Part shown: positions 38,331 to 50,054 of the stretch, in pieces
Layout: every line of letters begins with the position of its first letter
Position numbering within the stretch: the stretch's first letter is position 1
Assembly: GCF_012933505.1 (NCBI RefSeq)
Contig: NZ_JABBNB010000002.1
Span: 225,575 to 289,574, forward strand
From: Gordonia asplenii
Lineage (GTDB): Bacteria; Actinomycetota; Actinomycetes; Mycobacteriales; Mycobacteriaceae
Direction of reading: 5' to 3'
DNA: 64,000 bases
Made by a program: the position numbers and the translations under genes
Notes under the pieces: generated by a model
Told to the model about the DNA's origin: nothing
Database searches by the model: none
What the model saw: only the letters and a program-made list of their open reading frames with translations

Positions 38331-39350
38331 CTATTTGGATCCCGCGGTCCAGCGCAGGCCCCAGTTGTATGCGGCGTCGAGATGCGACTGATCGCCCTCG
38401 ACGTAACGTTCCTGGCGGATGACCTGAAGGTCGCCGCCCACGTTTTCGAGCATAGCGATCGCGCAGAAGCGCACGCCGTTGCGCGGATTGTCCAGCCGTA
38501 CCTCCACGGCCGGCCCCGCCGTCGGGAACAGCGTCACCACACCGTTGGCCGCGGACCAGTTCGCGACACCCTCGTAGATGTAGGCGAATACCAGGATGCG
38601 CCGGATCTCGTGGGCCCGCGACAAGTCGATGTGCAGGTTCTCGCCGCCGACGGCACTTCCCGAGCGATCGTCGCCGTCGAGCTGGATGACGTTCACCGGG
38701 CCGCGCTTGTTGGTGAACGCATTGCCCAGTGCCTGAACGACACCCTTGCTGCCGTCGGTGAACTCGTAGAGGCAACCGAGGTCGAGGTCGATGCGGGGTG
38801 TGGCGAGCCGCTTGAAGAATCCGCCCGACGTCGGGGCCGCCGACCAGTTCAGATTGACCCGCATGCTGCCGCCAACCGAACCGTGCTTGGTCAGCGACAC
38901 CGCGGGCGCATCCTTGGTGAGCGTCACCTTCGACAGCGACACCGGTGGCCCGGCCGGCGGTTGCCCGGTCGGCTGCTGCTGGTAGGCCGGAGGCTGCTGC
39001 GGATACTGCTGCTGCGGCGGCGGTGGGTACGCCTGTGGCGGTGCAGGGTAGCCCTGCTGTGGCGGCGGGTACTGAGGTTGCTGCTGGGGGTATTGAGGTT
39101 GCGGCGGTTGCGGGTACCCGGGCTGCTGTTGCTGGGGGTATTGAGGTTGCGGTGGTTGCGGATACCCGGGCTGCTGTTGCTGGGGGTACTGCGGTGGTTG
39201 CGGGTACCCGGGCTGCTGTTGCGGCGGCGGGTACTGCGAGCCCTGCTGCGGCTGCTGTGGGGGGTAGGTCGGCGCAGCAGGGGGCGGTGGCGGCGACGCC
39301 GGGGGTGGATTCGGCGTCGCCTTGGGGCGCTTGTTGTAGTCGATGCCCAT
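38331..39350 (-). CDS. TerA/TerD-like protein with Pro/Gln/Tyr-rich N terminus
   Basis: A 339-residue protein. Residues about 10-135 are low-complexity Pro/Gln/Tyr with repeats of GYPQPPQPQYPQQQQP. The C-terminal part is TerA/TerD-like: VSLTKHGSVGGSMRVNLNWS, RIDLDLGCLYEFTDGSKGVV, QALGNAF, GGENLHIDLSRAHEIRRILV and the ending AAYNWGLRWTAGSK. The repeat is also visible in the DNA as near-identical units between 39060 and 39230, so copy number could vary. Phase-separating or protein-binding behaviour of the Pro/Gln region is inference. It lies 10 bases after the DUF475 stop. Confidence 0.85.
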   Translation of the reverse strand: MGIDYNKRPKATPNPPPASPPPPPAAPTYPPQQPQQGSQYPPPQQQPGYPQPPQYPQQQQPGYPQPPQPQYPQQQQPGYPQPPQPQYPQQQPQYPPPQQGYPAPPQAYPPPPQQQYPQQPPAYQQQPTGQPPAGPPVSLSKVTLTKDAPAVSLTKHGSVGGSMRVNLNWSAAPTSGGFFKRLATPRIDLDLGCLYEFTDGSKGVVQALGNAFTNKRGPVNVIQLDGDDRSGSAVGGENLHIDLSRAHEIRRILVFAYIYEGVANWSAANGVVTLFPTAGPAVEVRLDNPRNGVRFCAIAMLENVGGDLQVIRQERYVEGDQSHLDAAYNWGLRWTAGSK

Positions 39351-39360
39351 CGGGGACTTC

Positions 39361-40488
39361 CTAACGAGATTGGGTTGTCTGCGGCTCGGGCAGATCGTCG
39401 TCGGTCTCGCTCGATTCGTCGTCGGGCATGTTCCTCTTGCGGATGATCGAGCTGATCAGCGAGAGACCGATCAGACCGACGCCGACGAGTCCGACCACGA
39501 CTTCGGGCACCTCGTAACGCATGGTGATCAGCAGCAAGACCGCAAGGGCGCCGATGGCCCACATCGCGCCATGCTCGAGGAAGACGTATTCGCTGAGCGT
39601 GCCCTTGCGGACCAGGAACACCGTCAGAGATCGGATGAACATCGCGCCGACGCCGAGGCCGATGGCGATGATGATCGGATCGGAGGTGATCGCGAATGCG
39701 CCGACCACGCCGTCGAAGCTGAACGAGGCGTCGATGAACTCCAAGTAGATGAACAGGAAGAACGCCGCCTTGCCGGTGGCGACCGCCAGCTGCGTGTTGC
39801 CGCCGGTCTCTTCGTCTTCTTCGAGGTTGAACAGTTCGCCGAGGCCGTTGACGAGCAAGAAGGTGATCAGGCCGAGGATGCCGGAGAGCAGCACGGTCGA
39901 GATCTTGTCCGCCGGGGCGAGGGTGTAGGCCGCGATGGCCAGCGCCGCGAGCGCGATCACCACTTCGAGCTGATCGAGTTTGCCGACCTTCTCCAACGGG
40001 CGTTCGACCCAGGTGAGCCAGTTGATCTCCTTTTCCTCGAACAGGAAGCCGAGGAACAGCATCAACAGGAACATGCCTCCGAATGCCGCGATCGCCGGGT
40101 GAGCGTCGTTGAGCAGGTAGCCGTAGGTGCCGGGAGTCTCCGGGTCACCCTTCTCCATCGCCAGTCGCAGTGCCTCTGCGGGACTGAGTTTCGCGGTGAC
40201 CCCGACGACGAGCAGCGGGAACAACAGACGCATGCCGAAGACGGCGATCAGGATGCCGACGGTGAGGAAGATCTTCTGCCAGTACGGGCTCATCTTCTGC
40301 AAGATGGTCGCGTTCACCACCGCGTTGTCGAAGGACAACGAGATCTCCAGGACGGCCAGAATTGCCACGACGGCCAATGCGGTCGTGCCGCCGTACCAGA
40401 AGCCTCCGGCGAGGCCCAGTACGGCGATGACCAGGGACCAGCCGAACGTTCGCAGGAACGTGGGGTGCGGTTCAGCCAACGTTGACAC
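39361..40488 (-). CDS. DUF475/TerC-like integral membrane protein
   Basis: A 375-residue membrane protein with about nine helices. TerC-superfamily marks are [20 protein letters not shown] and [20 protein letters not shown], each with an acidic residue in a helix. Family members take part in metal homeostasis, including manganese export, and in the tellurite response. The soluble C terminus is acidic ([15 protein letters not shown]). GTG 40488 overlaps the 3' end of terD by 17 bases; TTG 40479 is an alternative start. It is second in the operon and likely its membrane anchor. Confidence 0.88.
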   Translation of the reverse strand: MSTLAEPHPTFLRTFGWSLVIAVLGLAGGFWYGGTTALAVVAILAVLEISLSFDNAVVNATILQKMSPYWQKIFLTVGILIAVFGMRLLFPLLVVGVTAKLSPAEALRLAMEKGDPETPGTYGYLLNDAHPAIAAFGGMFLLMLFLGFLFEEKEINWLTWVERPLEKVGKLDQLEVVIALAALAIAAYTLAPADKISTVLLSGILGLITFLLVNGLGELFNLEEDEETGGNTQLAVATGKAAFFLFIYLEFIDASFSFDGVVGAFAITSDPIIIAIGLGVGAMFIRSLTVFLVRKGTLSEYVFLEHGAMWAIGALAVLLLITMRYEVPEVVVGLVGVGLIGLSLISSIIRKRNMPDDESSETDDDLPEPQTTQSR

Positions 40489-41050
40489 CGAAGTCCGTGG
40501 CGAGACCGTGCAGGCCGTTGACATAACCCTGACCGACTGCGCGGAACTTCCAGTCGGCGCCGTTGCGGTACAGCTCGCCGAAGATCATCGCGGTCTCGCT
40601 GGAGGCGTCCTCGGTGAGGTCGTAGCGGGTCAGTTCGGCGCCGTCGGCCTGGTTGAGGACATGGATGTAAGCGTTGCGGACCTGCCCGAACGACTGGCCG
40701 CGGGCCTGGCCCTCGTAGATGGTGACGGCGATGATGATGCGATCGACGTTGAGCGGAACCGAGGTGAGTGCGACCTTGAGGACTTCGTCGTCGCCGCCGC
40801 TGCCGCCGACCAGGTTGTCGCCGGTGTGCTCGACGGAGCCGTCCGGGCTGGTCAGGTTGTTGAAGAAGACGAAGTGCTGATCCGACAGCACTTTGCCGTT
40901 GGTGCCGACCATGAACGCGCTGGCATCCAGGTCGAAGTCCGCACCGCTGGTGGTGCGGGCCTCCCAGCCCAATCCGACGAAAACCGACGTGAGGCCCGGT
41001 GCCTCTTTCGTCAGGGAAACATTTCCGCCCTTGGCCAGACTGACACTCAT
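40472..41050 (-). CDS. terD: TerD, calcium-binding stress protein
   Basis: A 192-residue canonical TerD, first gene of the Ter operon. It starts [20 protein letters not shown], carries the calcium-site segment [19 protein letters not shown], and continues with [40 protein letters not shown] and the ending [16 protein letters not shown] 41050 has GGGAGGAAG upstream. TerD proteins bind calcium and are needed for tellurite resistance, colicin and phage tolerance, and in streptomycetes for normal differentiation. A 14-base palindrome lies about 50 bases upstream. Confidence 0.95.
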   Translation of the reverse strand: MSVSLAKGGNVSLTKEAPGLTSVFVGLGWEARTTSGADFDLDASAFMVGTNGKVLSDQHFVFFNNLTSPDGSVEHTGDNLVGGSGGDDEVLKVALTSVPLNVDRIIIAVTIYEGQARGQSFGQVRNAYIHVLNQADGAELTRYDLTEDASSETAMIFGELYRNGADWKFRAVGQGYVNGLHGLATDFGVNVG

Positions 41051-41096
41051 ATGACTTCCTCCCAATTCGTAGGCCGTATGTCCTGCCGCACATTCC

Positions 41097-41110
41097 TAAC
41101 AGAACTGTTA
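41097..41110. promoter_or_regulatory. Short palindrome upstream of terD
   Basis: TAACAG-AA-CTGTTA is a perfect 6-base inverted repeat, 47 bases before the terD start and in the divergent gap with gdhA. It may be an operator, or part of a -10 region for the Ter operon. The remainder of the gap (41111-41342) shows only the gdhA ribosome binding site (AGGAGT at 41329). Confidence 0.4.
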
Positions 41111-41225
41111 TGCGGGGGTGCGGTGTTTATCCTAGGCGGCGTCGGCGACTGGACGCCGAGTGCGGCGAAATGTCTTCGCTGTCAGCGTCGTTCACGCAGG
41201 ACCCGTGGTCGGCACCGTCATCTGA

Positions 41226-44091
<2,866 letters not shown>

Positions 44092-44250
44092 GTGACGCGA
44101 GTGTGGTCAGAAAGTCTGTGAATCTTCTGGAAATAGACGGGCAGCACGCTGTCTATCGCCCAAATCAGGCCGGAACAGCTGGCATTTCCGGTAATTCCGG
44201 CGTCGCGTGTTATGTTCGATTGATTGAAATCGGCATTCGCGGGAGGAATG

Positions 44251-44634
44251 ATGCCATATCTCAGTCTTCTGCTCTTCGTTGTGCTCGTGGTCGCGCTGAT
44301 CGACATCATCGGAACTGACGATGCGTTGATCCGGGGCCTCCCGAAAATCGGCTGGGTGCTCGTTGTTGTCATACTGCCCCTCATCGGGGCACTGGCCTGG
44401 TTGGCAGTGGGTCGTCCAGTGGCCGACGACGTGCGCGGCAGCCGCCACGGTCAGACGTCGGAGTTCCCCGAGTACGACCGGCCCGGGCGCTATGTGCCCG
44501 CCGATCCGGAAGCCGACCGCGAGTTTCTGGAGGGCCTGCGCGCACGCGCGGAGGAGCAGCGTCGAAGGGCGCGCGACCAGGAACGCGAACGCGCGCGGCG
44601 GGACGACTCCGGCAACGACGATCAGACTTCCTAG
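44251..44634 (+). CDS. PLDc_N-domain membrane protein
   Basis: A 127-residue protein with two membrane helices (YLSLLLFVVLVVALIDIIGT and GWVLVVVILPLIGALAWLAV) that match the phospholipase-D N-terminal (PLDc_N) domain, then a charged tail (EYDRPGRYVPADPEADREFL and a run of Arg/Glu to the end). Stand-alone proteins of this type are common in actinobacteria and have no known enzymatic role. GGGAGG directly precedes two ATG codons; ATG 44251 has better spacing than 44248. Divergent from the esterase gene. Confidence 0.8.
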   Translation: MPYLSLLLFVVLVVALIDIIGTDDALIRGLPKIGWVLVVVILPLIGALAWLAVGRPVADDVRGSRHGQTSEFPEYDRPGRYVPADPEADREFLEGLRARAEEQRRRARDQERERARRDDSGNDDQTS

Positions 44635-44679
44635 TGTTGTGTGTTGCACTTAAAGAGTTGTGTGACGGTTGCGGTCCTC

Positions 44680-45240
44680 TGCCGGTTGAGCGACGTTCCT
44701 CTGCCGGTTGAGCGAGCGGAGCGAGTCGAAACCCCGCCGGCCGGGCAATGACGGACCTCGCGGCGTCACAGTGGTTTCGACTCGGCTTCGGCTCGCTCGA
44801 CCTGAATCCACCGATGGTAGGCCCTTTTCGCTGGTTGAGCCGTGAGGAGCGTTAGCGACGAGCGTGTCGAAACCCTTGGATTGAGCGAGCGCAGCGAGTC
44901 GAAATCACGGTGACACAATGGTATTCGATGAGTCGCGGCTGACCACCACCACTGCAGCATCAGCGCGACCGTCGAATGCACCTGTTGGGTGCGGGGCTGG
45001 AGATGATCACGACCATCGGAACGCGAGAAAAACGGTCGCGCGAAATCTGTTGTGTCACCGTGGTTTCGACTCGGACCTCGGCTAGCGCTACTTCGACTCG
45101 GCTAGCGCCTCGTTCAGCACGGCGCTCGGACCGGCTCAACCAGCGGAAGGGGTGCCATCGGTGGATCCAGGCTCAACCTAGGCTCAACCGGCAGGATGCG
45201 GCGACGCGGGGTACGCGCAAGATATCAATACCATTAGGCG
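44680..45240. repeat. Dispersed composite repeat cluster, copy 4
   Basis: Between convergent genes. 44690-44800 holds CTGCCGGTTGAGCGAGCGGA, GAGTCGAAACCCCGCCGGCC, GGGCAATGACGGACCTCGCG, then GTGGTTTCGACTCGGCTTCG, i.e. two inverted arms around a centre of about 45 bases. 44830-44930 has CTGGTTGAGCCGTGAGGAGC plus GTGTCGAAACCC and GAGTCGAAATCACGGTGACA. From 45055 to 45235 there is a mirrored part with GTGGTTTCGACTCGG, CGGCTCAACCAGCGG and GCAAGATATCAAT. No gene is credible in 44635-45249. Confidence 0.85.
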
Positions 45241-45249
45241 CGACACACC

Positions 45250-46461
45250 CTAGATCGCTTCGTACACGGCTTTCTCGAATGCGCTGTAGTGCCCGAAGCT
45301 CACCCGGTCGGCGAACGGGAACAGTTGCGCCGCCCAGTAACCCGCGATCTTGTTCCGCGGGTCGAGCCAGAAATACAGATTCGCAAGTCCCGCCCAACTC
45401 TGCGAGCCGGCGGGTCGGCCGGTCGGTGATGTGGCACCGTCGCGCGCGAACGCGAGCGACCACGATTGGTGCGGAAGGAATTTGGTGTCATTGGACAGCG
45501 GCGGCAGGACCGTGCTGAGGTCGGGCATCGGCAGCCCGTGAAGCTGGTCGGCACAGGCTTCGGCGATGGTCGACGCCGCGACAAGTTGGCTTCCGTCGTC
45601 GGAGCGGCCCTCGCGCAGCCACATCCGTAGGAACCTCAGGTAGTCCTCCACTGTCGAGTAGAGCCCGTGACCGCCCATGTGGACTTCGGGATTCTCGACC
45701 GGACCGAATCGATGGTTGGGTTTGAGCGATCCGTCGGGGCGGCGGTGATGCAGTGTCGTCAGCCGGTCGCGATCGGCCGGGGCCACGCCGAATGCGGTGT
45801 GCGACATGCCGAGTGGGACGAACAGACGCTCGGCCATGACGTCGCCGAGGCGTCGACCGGTGATCGCCTCGATCACCAGGCCCACCCAGTCGAGGCCCGT
45901 TCCGTAGAGCCAGTCGGTGCCCGGATCGAACAGCAATGGCGTGCCGATCGATGCCCGTCTGCAGGTCGCGATGTCGGGGACGCCGAAGTCCTGTTGCAGT
46001 CGGAGATAGCGTCCGCTGTAGAAGGCGTAGCCGAAACCCGAAGTGTGCGTCAGTAATTGGCGAGTCGTCGGGACCGAGCGGGCTGGCCGGAGGAGTTGAC
46101 CGCCCGCAGCATCGAAGCCCTCGATGACCGATATCCCCGCCAACTCCGGTAGGTAGGTGTCGGCGGGGACGTCGAGGTCGAGGAGTCCGGCGTCGACGAG
46201 AGTCAACGCCGTGGTGGCGGTGATGGCCTTCGTCGTCGAGAAGATGCCGAATACCGTGTCGGTGGTCATCGGGGTGTCGGCGTCGAGGGCGCGAACGCCG
46301 CTGGCCGACAGGTAGACGGTCGCCGCGTCGGTGGTGACTCCCGCGACGACTCCGGGTACTCGCCCCTCGCCGGTTGCCGGACCGGCCGTGGCCGCGCGCA
46401 CCACCGGGTCGAGATGGTGCGCGAGACGATCGGCGAGCGGAGAGGCATCAGCGGCAGTCAT
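45250..46461 (-). CDS. Beta-lactamase-fold serine hydrolase (family VIII esterase-like)
   Basis: A 403-residue serine hydrolase of the class-C beta-lactamase/EstB fold. The SxxK motif is STTK in GIFSTTKAITATTAL (about residue 82), the Tyr motif is near LYGTGLDWVGLVIEAITGR, and GHGLYSTVEDYLRFLRMW is also typical. Such enzymes are mostly esterases or peptidases, seldom antibiotic hydrolases. There is no signal peptide, so it is probably cytosolic. ATG 46461 has AATGGAGGC. Close to the small unknown gene at 46476 on the same strand. Confidence 0.88.
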   Translation of the reverse strand: MTAADASPLADRLAHHLDPVVRAATAGPATGEGRVPGVVAGVTTDAATVYLSASGVRALDADTPMTTDTVFGIFSTTKAITATTALTLVDAGLLDLDVPADTYLPELAGISVIEGFDAAGGQLLRPARSVPTTRQLLTHTSGFGYAFYSGRYLRLQQDFGVPDIATCRRASIGTPLLFDPGTDWLYGTGLDWVGLVIEAITGRRLGDVMAERLFVPLGMSHTAFGVAPADRDRLTTLHHRRPDGSLKPNHRFGPVENPEVHMGGHGLYSTVEDYLRFLRMWLREGRSDDGSQLVAASTIAEACADQLHGLPMPDLSTVLPPLSNDTKFLPHQSWSLAFARDGATSPTGRPAGSQSWAGLANLYFWLDPRNKIAGYWAAQLFPFADRVSFGHYSAFEKAVYEAI

Positions 46462-46475
46462 GCCTCCATTGTGGG

Positions 46476-46763
46476 TCACGATGCGATCTGTCCCCGATCG
46501 CCACCCAGAAAGCGGCCCACCGCAACGAATTTCGCGTGCAGCAGTGACCACGTCTGTGCTTGTTCGGCCGCGGTCTGCGCGGCGTCGAACTGCGCGAGCG
46601 TCTGACAATGCCGCTCATTCTCGGTCCACCGGGCGGCTTGCAGCGATGCGTGGGTGACGAGGCGGGCGACGAGTGACGGATCGTGGTGGCAGGCGAGGGC
46701 GACCTGCTCGACGGTGAGGTCGACGGACAGCGTGTGGGCGGCGGAGGTGTGGTTGGTGTCCAT
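46476..46763 (-). CDS. Small conserved-looking protein of unknown function
   Basis: A 95-residue soluble, helical protein (LTVEQVALACHHDPSLVARL, ARWTENERHCQTLAQFDAAQ). I do not recognise a family. It starts at ATG 46763 and ends 14 bases before the start of the hydrolase gene, so the two form an operon. His and Cys (ACHHD, RHCQ) might bind a metal, a weak inference. Confidence 0.55.
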   Translation of the reverse strand: MDTNHTSAAHTLSVDLTVEQVALACHHDPSLVARLVTHASLQAARWTENERHCQTLAQFDAAQTAAEQAQTWSLLHAKFVAVGRFLGGDRGQIAS

Positions 46764-46844
46764 GGCGCAGACGTTAGCGCGGCCCTATGACACATCTGTT
46801 CGAGCGGACTGTGGGGCGCCTGGGAAGGTCGTAGGGTTGAGGTC

Positions 46845-48038
46845 GTGGCGTCGCAGAAGAGAAATCGAAGCAGTAGCCGGAATGCGAAGAATCAGCGTCG
46901 AGCGACCCGCAAGGCTCGGGCGGGTGCGTCTCGCGGGTCCAGCTCGCGCGGCTCGCTCTGGTCGGGTTATCGCACGTGGTTGCGCGACGACGCCGAGGTG
47001 CCGGGGTATCTCACTGAGGGAGTGGTGGATCAAACCAGGTCACTATTGGACTCGATCGCTCTGTATGAGCCGAACTTCGATCCCACCGCGTGGACCGTCG
47101 ACGACGCTCTCACCGCGATGACCATGCTCGACGAGGTCGACGGCGACGACGAGGACGACCTCGGGCGGCGGGCCGCGGGTATCGCATCCGCGCGGTGGTG
47201 GCTGGAGTATTGCGGCGATGCGCAGATCTGGCGCGGCGAGAACGTCGATCGCGAGATGATTCTGTCGCTCTTTGGGAAGGCGCTCAGCGAGATGGGCGAT
47301 CCCTCCGATAAGGACGACTTCGACAGTGACATGTTCGCCGACGTCGAGTACACCGAGTCGTTCGAACTGCAGCGTGACGCGCTGGCGCAATCGCCGATCG
47401 TCAGCCGGTTCGCGAAGTTTCTGGACTGGTATGACCGGCACGGACGGCCGATGCCGGGTGAGGCGTCGGTGGAAAAGCTGGAGGCGCTGTATGCAGGGCT
47501 TGGCCTGACGCCCGACGGTGAGAACATGATGGCCGATCTCAAGAGCATCGCGGTGATGTGGAGTTGGGTTGTCGTCAGTGGACCGGAGCCGCAGGAGCGA
47601 TGGCACGACGACGGCGATGCGAGTGCGATGCCCTTCGACGTTCAGTTCGGGATCGTGTCGGCCCGCATCAGCGATGTCATCGAATGGGAGATCGCCGACG
47701 ACACGTCGTCGGACTTGTCGGACGACGAAGCCCGGCGTCTGGCAGGGCAGGTGGGCCTGGCGTTGCGTGCCTTGCTGCTCGCCGCGGTCGTCGAGGAGCC
47801 GATTTTCATCGCAGACTGGGAGCACGACGTCGCAGCCTCCGATTCTCGGTTGCTGCCCGCTGTCGCTGCCGAATGCCGTAAACGGATCGAGATACTCATC
47901 GCCGAGGGCGTTCTGTCGGTCGTCGACGGCCGGTGGACGCTCGTGCCGGGTCTGAAAGCGGTGGTCGAAGACGCAGTCGCGCTGGACGACATGTTTGCGA
48001 GCGGCGTGGTTGGCGACGACTTCTTGCCAGACGATTAG
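46845..48038 (+). CDS. Unknown acidic protein with basic N terminus
   Basis: A 397-residue protein starting at GTG 46845. The first about 38 residues are strongly basic (KRNRSSSRNAKNQRRATRKA). The remainder is acidic and largely helical (TAMTMLDEVDGDDEDDLGRR, SEMGDPSDKDDFDSDMFADV, LAGQVGLALRALLLAAVVEE) with many Trp. No enzyme motif, signal or membrane helix. I do not recognise it; a nucleic-acid-binding N-terminal tail is possible. The stop overlaps the convergent nucleotidase gene by 4 bases. Confidence 0.65.
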   Translation: MASQKRNRSSSRNAKNQRRATRKARAGASRGSSSRGSLWSGYRTWLRDDAEVPGYLTEGVVDQTRSLLDSIALYEPNFDPTAWTVDDALTAMTMLDEVDGDDEDDLGRRAAGIASARWWLEYCGDAQIWRGENVDREMILSLFGKALSEMGDPSDKDDFDSDMFADVEYTESFELQRDALAQSPIVSRFAKFLDWYDRHGRPMPGEASVEKLEALYAGLGLTPDGENMMADLKSIAVMWSWVVVSGPEPQERWHDDGDASAMPFDVQFGIVSARISDVIEWEIADDTSSDLSDDEARRLAGQVGLALRALLLAAVVEEPIFIADWEHDVAASDSRLLPAVAAECRKRIEILIAEGVLSVVDGRWTLVPGLKAVVEDAVALDDMFASGVVGDDFLPDD

Positions 48039-48508
48039 ACGGTCAGCGTCGCGAGCAGGTAGTCGACGACTGTCGGCCAGTCGGGGAATCGCGACTGGCC
48101 GAAATGAATGTGCTCACCGGCGAAGTTCTCGGCACCGTTGTGGAGGCGGTCGTCGATGAGAAAGTCCCCGACGTTGAGGTCTTTGTGGTGGGACAGGATC
48201 AGCCGCTTGTACGCGGGGCTGTCGGGCGTGGAGCCGAGGTGCCGATGTACCCAAGACAGCTTGTCCGACCATGCCGTGGGATTGTCCCAGGGCGCGGTCG
48301 ACAGGATGTAGGTGTCGAAATGCCTTGCGAGAGTGATGAATCCGTCGATCGCGCCGGGCCGCGGGGCCATCAACGCGAAGATGCCGGGCGCGTCGTCGTA
48401 GTGTCCGCGATAGCGCTCGACGTCCTGCGCGGACAGGCGAGCGATACCGGTCGGAAAGTCGACGAGCACATTGTCGATGTCGACGTAGACGACGGGTTTG
48501 GGGTTCAT
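48035..48508 (-). CDS. 5'(3')-deoxyribonucleotidase-like HAD protein
   Basis: A 157-residue HAD-superfamily protein of the NT5C type. The nucleophile motif is VYVDIDNVLVDF (DxD), motif II is in YILSTAPWDN, and the acidic motif IV is in VGDFLIDDRLHNGAENF. Such proteins remove phosphate from deoxynucleotides and adjust pool sizes. The length is a little below the family norm. ATG 48508 lies 70 bases from the divergent lipoprotein gene. Substrate is inferred from the family. Confidence 0.85.
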   Translation of the reverse strand: MNPKPVVYVDIDNVLVDFPTGIARLSAQDVERYRGHYDDAPGIFALMAPRPGAIDGFITLARHFDTYILSTAPWDNPTAWSDKLSWVHRHLGSTPDSPAYKRLILSHHKDLNVGDFLIDDRLHNGAENFAGEHIHFGQSRFPDWPTVVDYLLATLTV

Positions 48509-48578
48509 GCGCCTCCGTGTCGGATTGCGTTTGCCCGAATCGCGACGAGTGCGGCACTCGGTCGGTCAGGATGTGAGT

Positions 48579-49151
48579 ATGCGTATCAAGATAGTGGTTG
48601 CTGTGCTTGCGTCGGTAGCGCTGGTGACGGGTGTCGCCGCCTGCTCGTCGAGCGATGACGGGTCGACGTCGTCGACCTCGGCGATGTCACCTGCGATGTC
48701 TTCTGTGGCCGGCGCGTCGTCGAGCACACCGGAGATGACGGCACCGACGCCGAGTAGCGTCGCACCGGGCACGCCGTCGGCGACGCTCGCGTCGACGCCG
48801 TGGGAGACCACGTCGGCGACCGATCAGCACGGGATGAAACTGGCGCTCACCGACAAGAACGTCGCGAACTACGTCGGGTTCGCCTATTTCAAGCCCGACG
48901 GCACGTTCACGATGTTCACCCTCGACGACAAGCCCAAGATGCACGGCGTGTGGTCGGTGTCCGCGGACGGGAAGACCCGTACTATCACATCGCTGAACGA
49001 CGCGGGGAAGGTCGCATTCACCCGGCAGTCGCCGATCGTCACGCTGACCGACAAGGAGTTCGTCTACCGGACGTTCCCCGACCCGGCCAACAAGTCCGTC
49101 TACGTCGACATCGTGCATACCCCGACGAAACACCAAGCGCCGCAGGGATAG
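48579..49151 (+). CDS. DUF4822-like lipoprotein
   Basis: A 190-residue lipoprotein: signal MRIKIVVAVLASVALVTG, lipobox Cys22 in GVAACSSS, then a Ser/Thr/Pro linker (about 23-75). The C-terminal domain (about 80-185, WETTSATDQHGMKLALTDKN, GFAYFKPDGTFTMFTLDDKP, MHGVWSVSADGKTRTITSLN) fits the DUF4822 family as I remember it; function is unknown. It should sit on the outer face of the cytoplasmic membrane. ATG 48579 is out of frame with a nearby ATG 48571. It is followed by repeats. Confidence 0.75.
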   Translation: MRIKIVVAVLASVALVTGVAACSSSDDGSTSSTSAMSPAMSSVAGASSSTPEMTAPTPSSVAPGTPSATLASTPWETTSATDQHGMKLALTDKNVANYVGFAYFKPDGTFTMFTLDDKPKMHGVWSVSADGKTRTITSLNDAGKVAFTRQSPIVTLTDKEFVYRTFPDPANKSVYVDIVHTPTKHQAPQG

Positions 49152-49259
49152 TGCACTTCTCGAGTTCCCAGACCACATCTCGAAACTCGCTCGACGGCGC
49201 GCTGTGTCCGATTTCGGCACTAGTGGGGTGTCGCGGTTAAAGAGTTGTATGACGTTGCG

Positions 49260-49490
49260 TTCCTCTGCTGGTTGAGTGACGTTCCTCTGCCGGTTGAGCG
49301 AGCGGAGCGAGTCGAAACCCCCACCGGTCGGGCAATGACGAAACCCGCAGCGTCGCAGTGGTTTCGACTCGGCTTCGCCTCGCTCAACCAGCAGGATGCG
49401 GCGAAGCAGGGGGTGCGCAACTGCCCCTCGGCGACCCTGGATTCATCGACGGGAGGGGGTGCCATCGGTGGATCCAGGATGAGTGAGTGG
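49260..49490. repeat. Dispersed composite repeat, copy 5
   Basis: Between convergent genes. GCTGGTTGAGTGACGTTCC and CTGCCGGTTGAGCGAGCGGA lead to GTCGAAACCCCCACCGGTCG, the centre GGGCAATGACGAAACCCGCA, then GTGGTTTCGACTCGGCTTCG and CCTCGCTCAACCAGCAGG. It is almost the exact reverse of copy 1 at 1215-1345. GGTGCCATCGGTGGATCCAGG near 49459-49479 also occurs at 45153. The rest of 49152-49536 has no gene. Confidence 0.85.
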
Positions 49491-49536
49491 ATGCATCCGA
49501 TCCGCACAACGATGTCGTCAATTGGACAGCATGTAG

Positions 49537-49965
49537 TCAAGCGCGGAGTCGACGCGCGTAGGTGACGGCGAGTCGCGACAGGGCGAGTGCGGCCACCAGC
49601 AGCCCGAAGTCGCGAAGTGCGACGTCGTAGAAGCCGGAGAGCGTCAGCAAGTCGACGATGATGCCGGCGAGCCATGCTGCCACCAGCAGCGCCCCGTATC
49701 GAGGTGCGATGGCAACCGCGATCCCGGCGACGATCTCGATCACGCCGACTACGTACATTCCGGTCTGTGCCGATCCGGGCAGAATGTGATCGATCCAGGG
49801 GGCGAGATACTGCGGCCAGTCGGTCAGTAGATTCGCGAACTTGTCCAGGCCGAACAATATCGGCGCCACGGTGAACACGGTGCGCAGCAGTAGAAATGCC
49901 TGGTAACGAGGGTCTTTGAGGTCCCGCTCCGCGGTCGTGGCGGGGCCGGCGGCTGTAGTAGTCAT
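49537..49965 (-). CDS. DoxX-like small membrane protein
   Basis: A 142-residue protein with about four hydrophobic segments (LLLRTVFTVAPILFGLDKFA, MYVVGVIEIVAGIAVAI, YGALLVAAWLAGIIVDLL, LRDFGLLVAALALSRLAV). The arrangement and FGLDKF resemble DoxX proteins. Function is likely membrane redox or quinone-associated by family only. ATG 49965 has GGAGCGATAG upstream. It is divergent from the Cys-rich HTH regulator, with which it shares a symmetrical promoter region. Confidence 0.7.
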   Translation of the reverse strand: MTTTAAGPATTAERDLKDPRYQAFLLLRTVFTVAPILFGLDKFANLLTDWPQYLAPWIDHILPGSAQTGMYVVGVIEIVAGIAVAIAPRYGALLVAAWLAGIIVDLLTLSGFYDVALRDFGLLVAALALSRLAVTYARRLRA

Positions 49966-49975
49966 CTATCGCTCC

Positions 49976-50047
49976 TTCTAAAAACAGTGTGTGTTGTTAA
50001 TAGTAGGAGCGGCTGGATATTTACGTCAATAGTCATGGGTTTTAGAA
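49976..50047. promoter_or_regulatory. Symmetrical divergent promoter of DoxX-like and regulator genes
   Basis: TTCTAAAA (49976-49983) and TTTTAGAA (50040-50047) are exact inverted copies 56 bases apart, one beside each start codon. On the + strand TAGAAT (50042-50047) sits 7 bases before the ATG at 50055, the geometry of a leaderless transcript, with TTTACG about 16 bases further up as a possible -35. The sites could be overlapping -10 boxes and operator halves. Confidence 0.5.
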
Positions 50048-50054
50048 TTCCGAT

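Noticed and set aside
36684..39446. 920-codon frame on the plus strand over the Ter operon
   Set aside because: Antisense to four well supported genes and composed of Arg/Gly/Leu shadow sequence.
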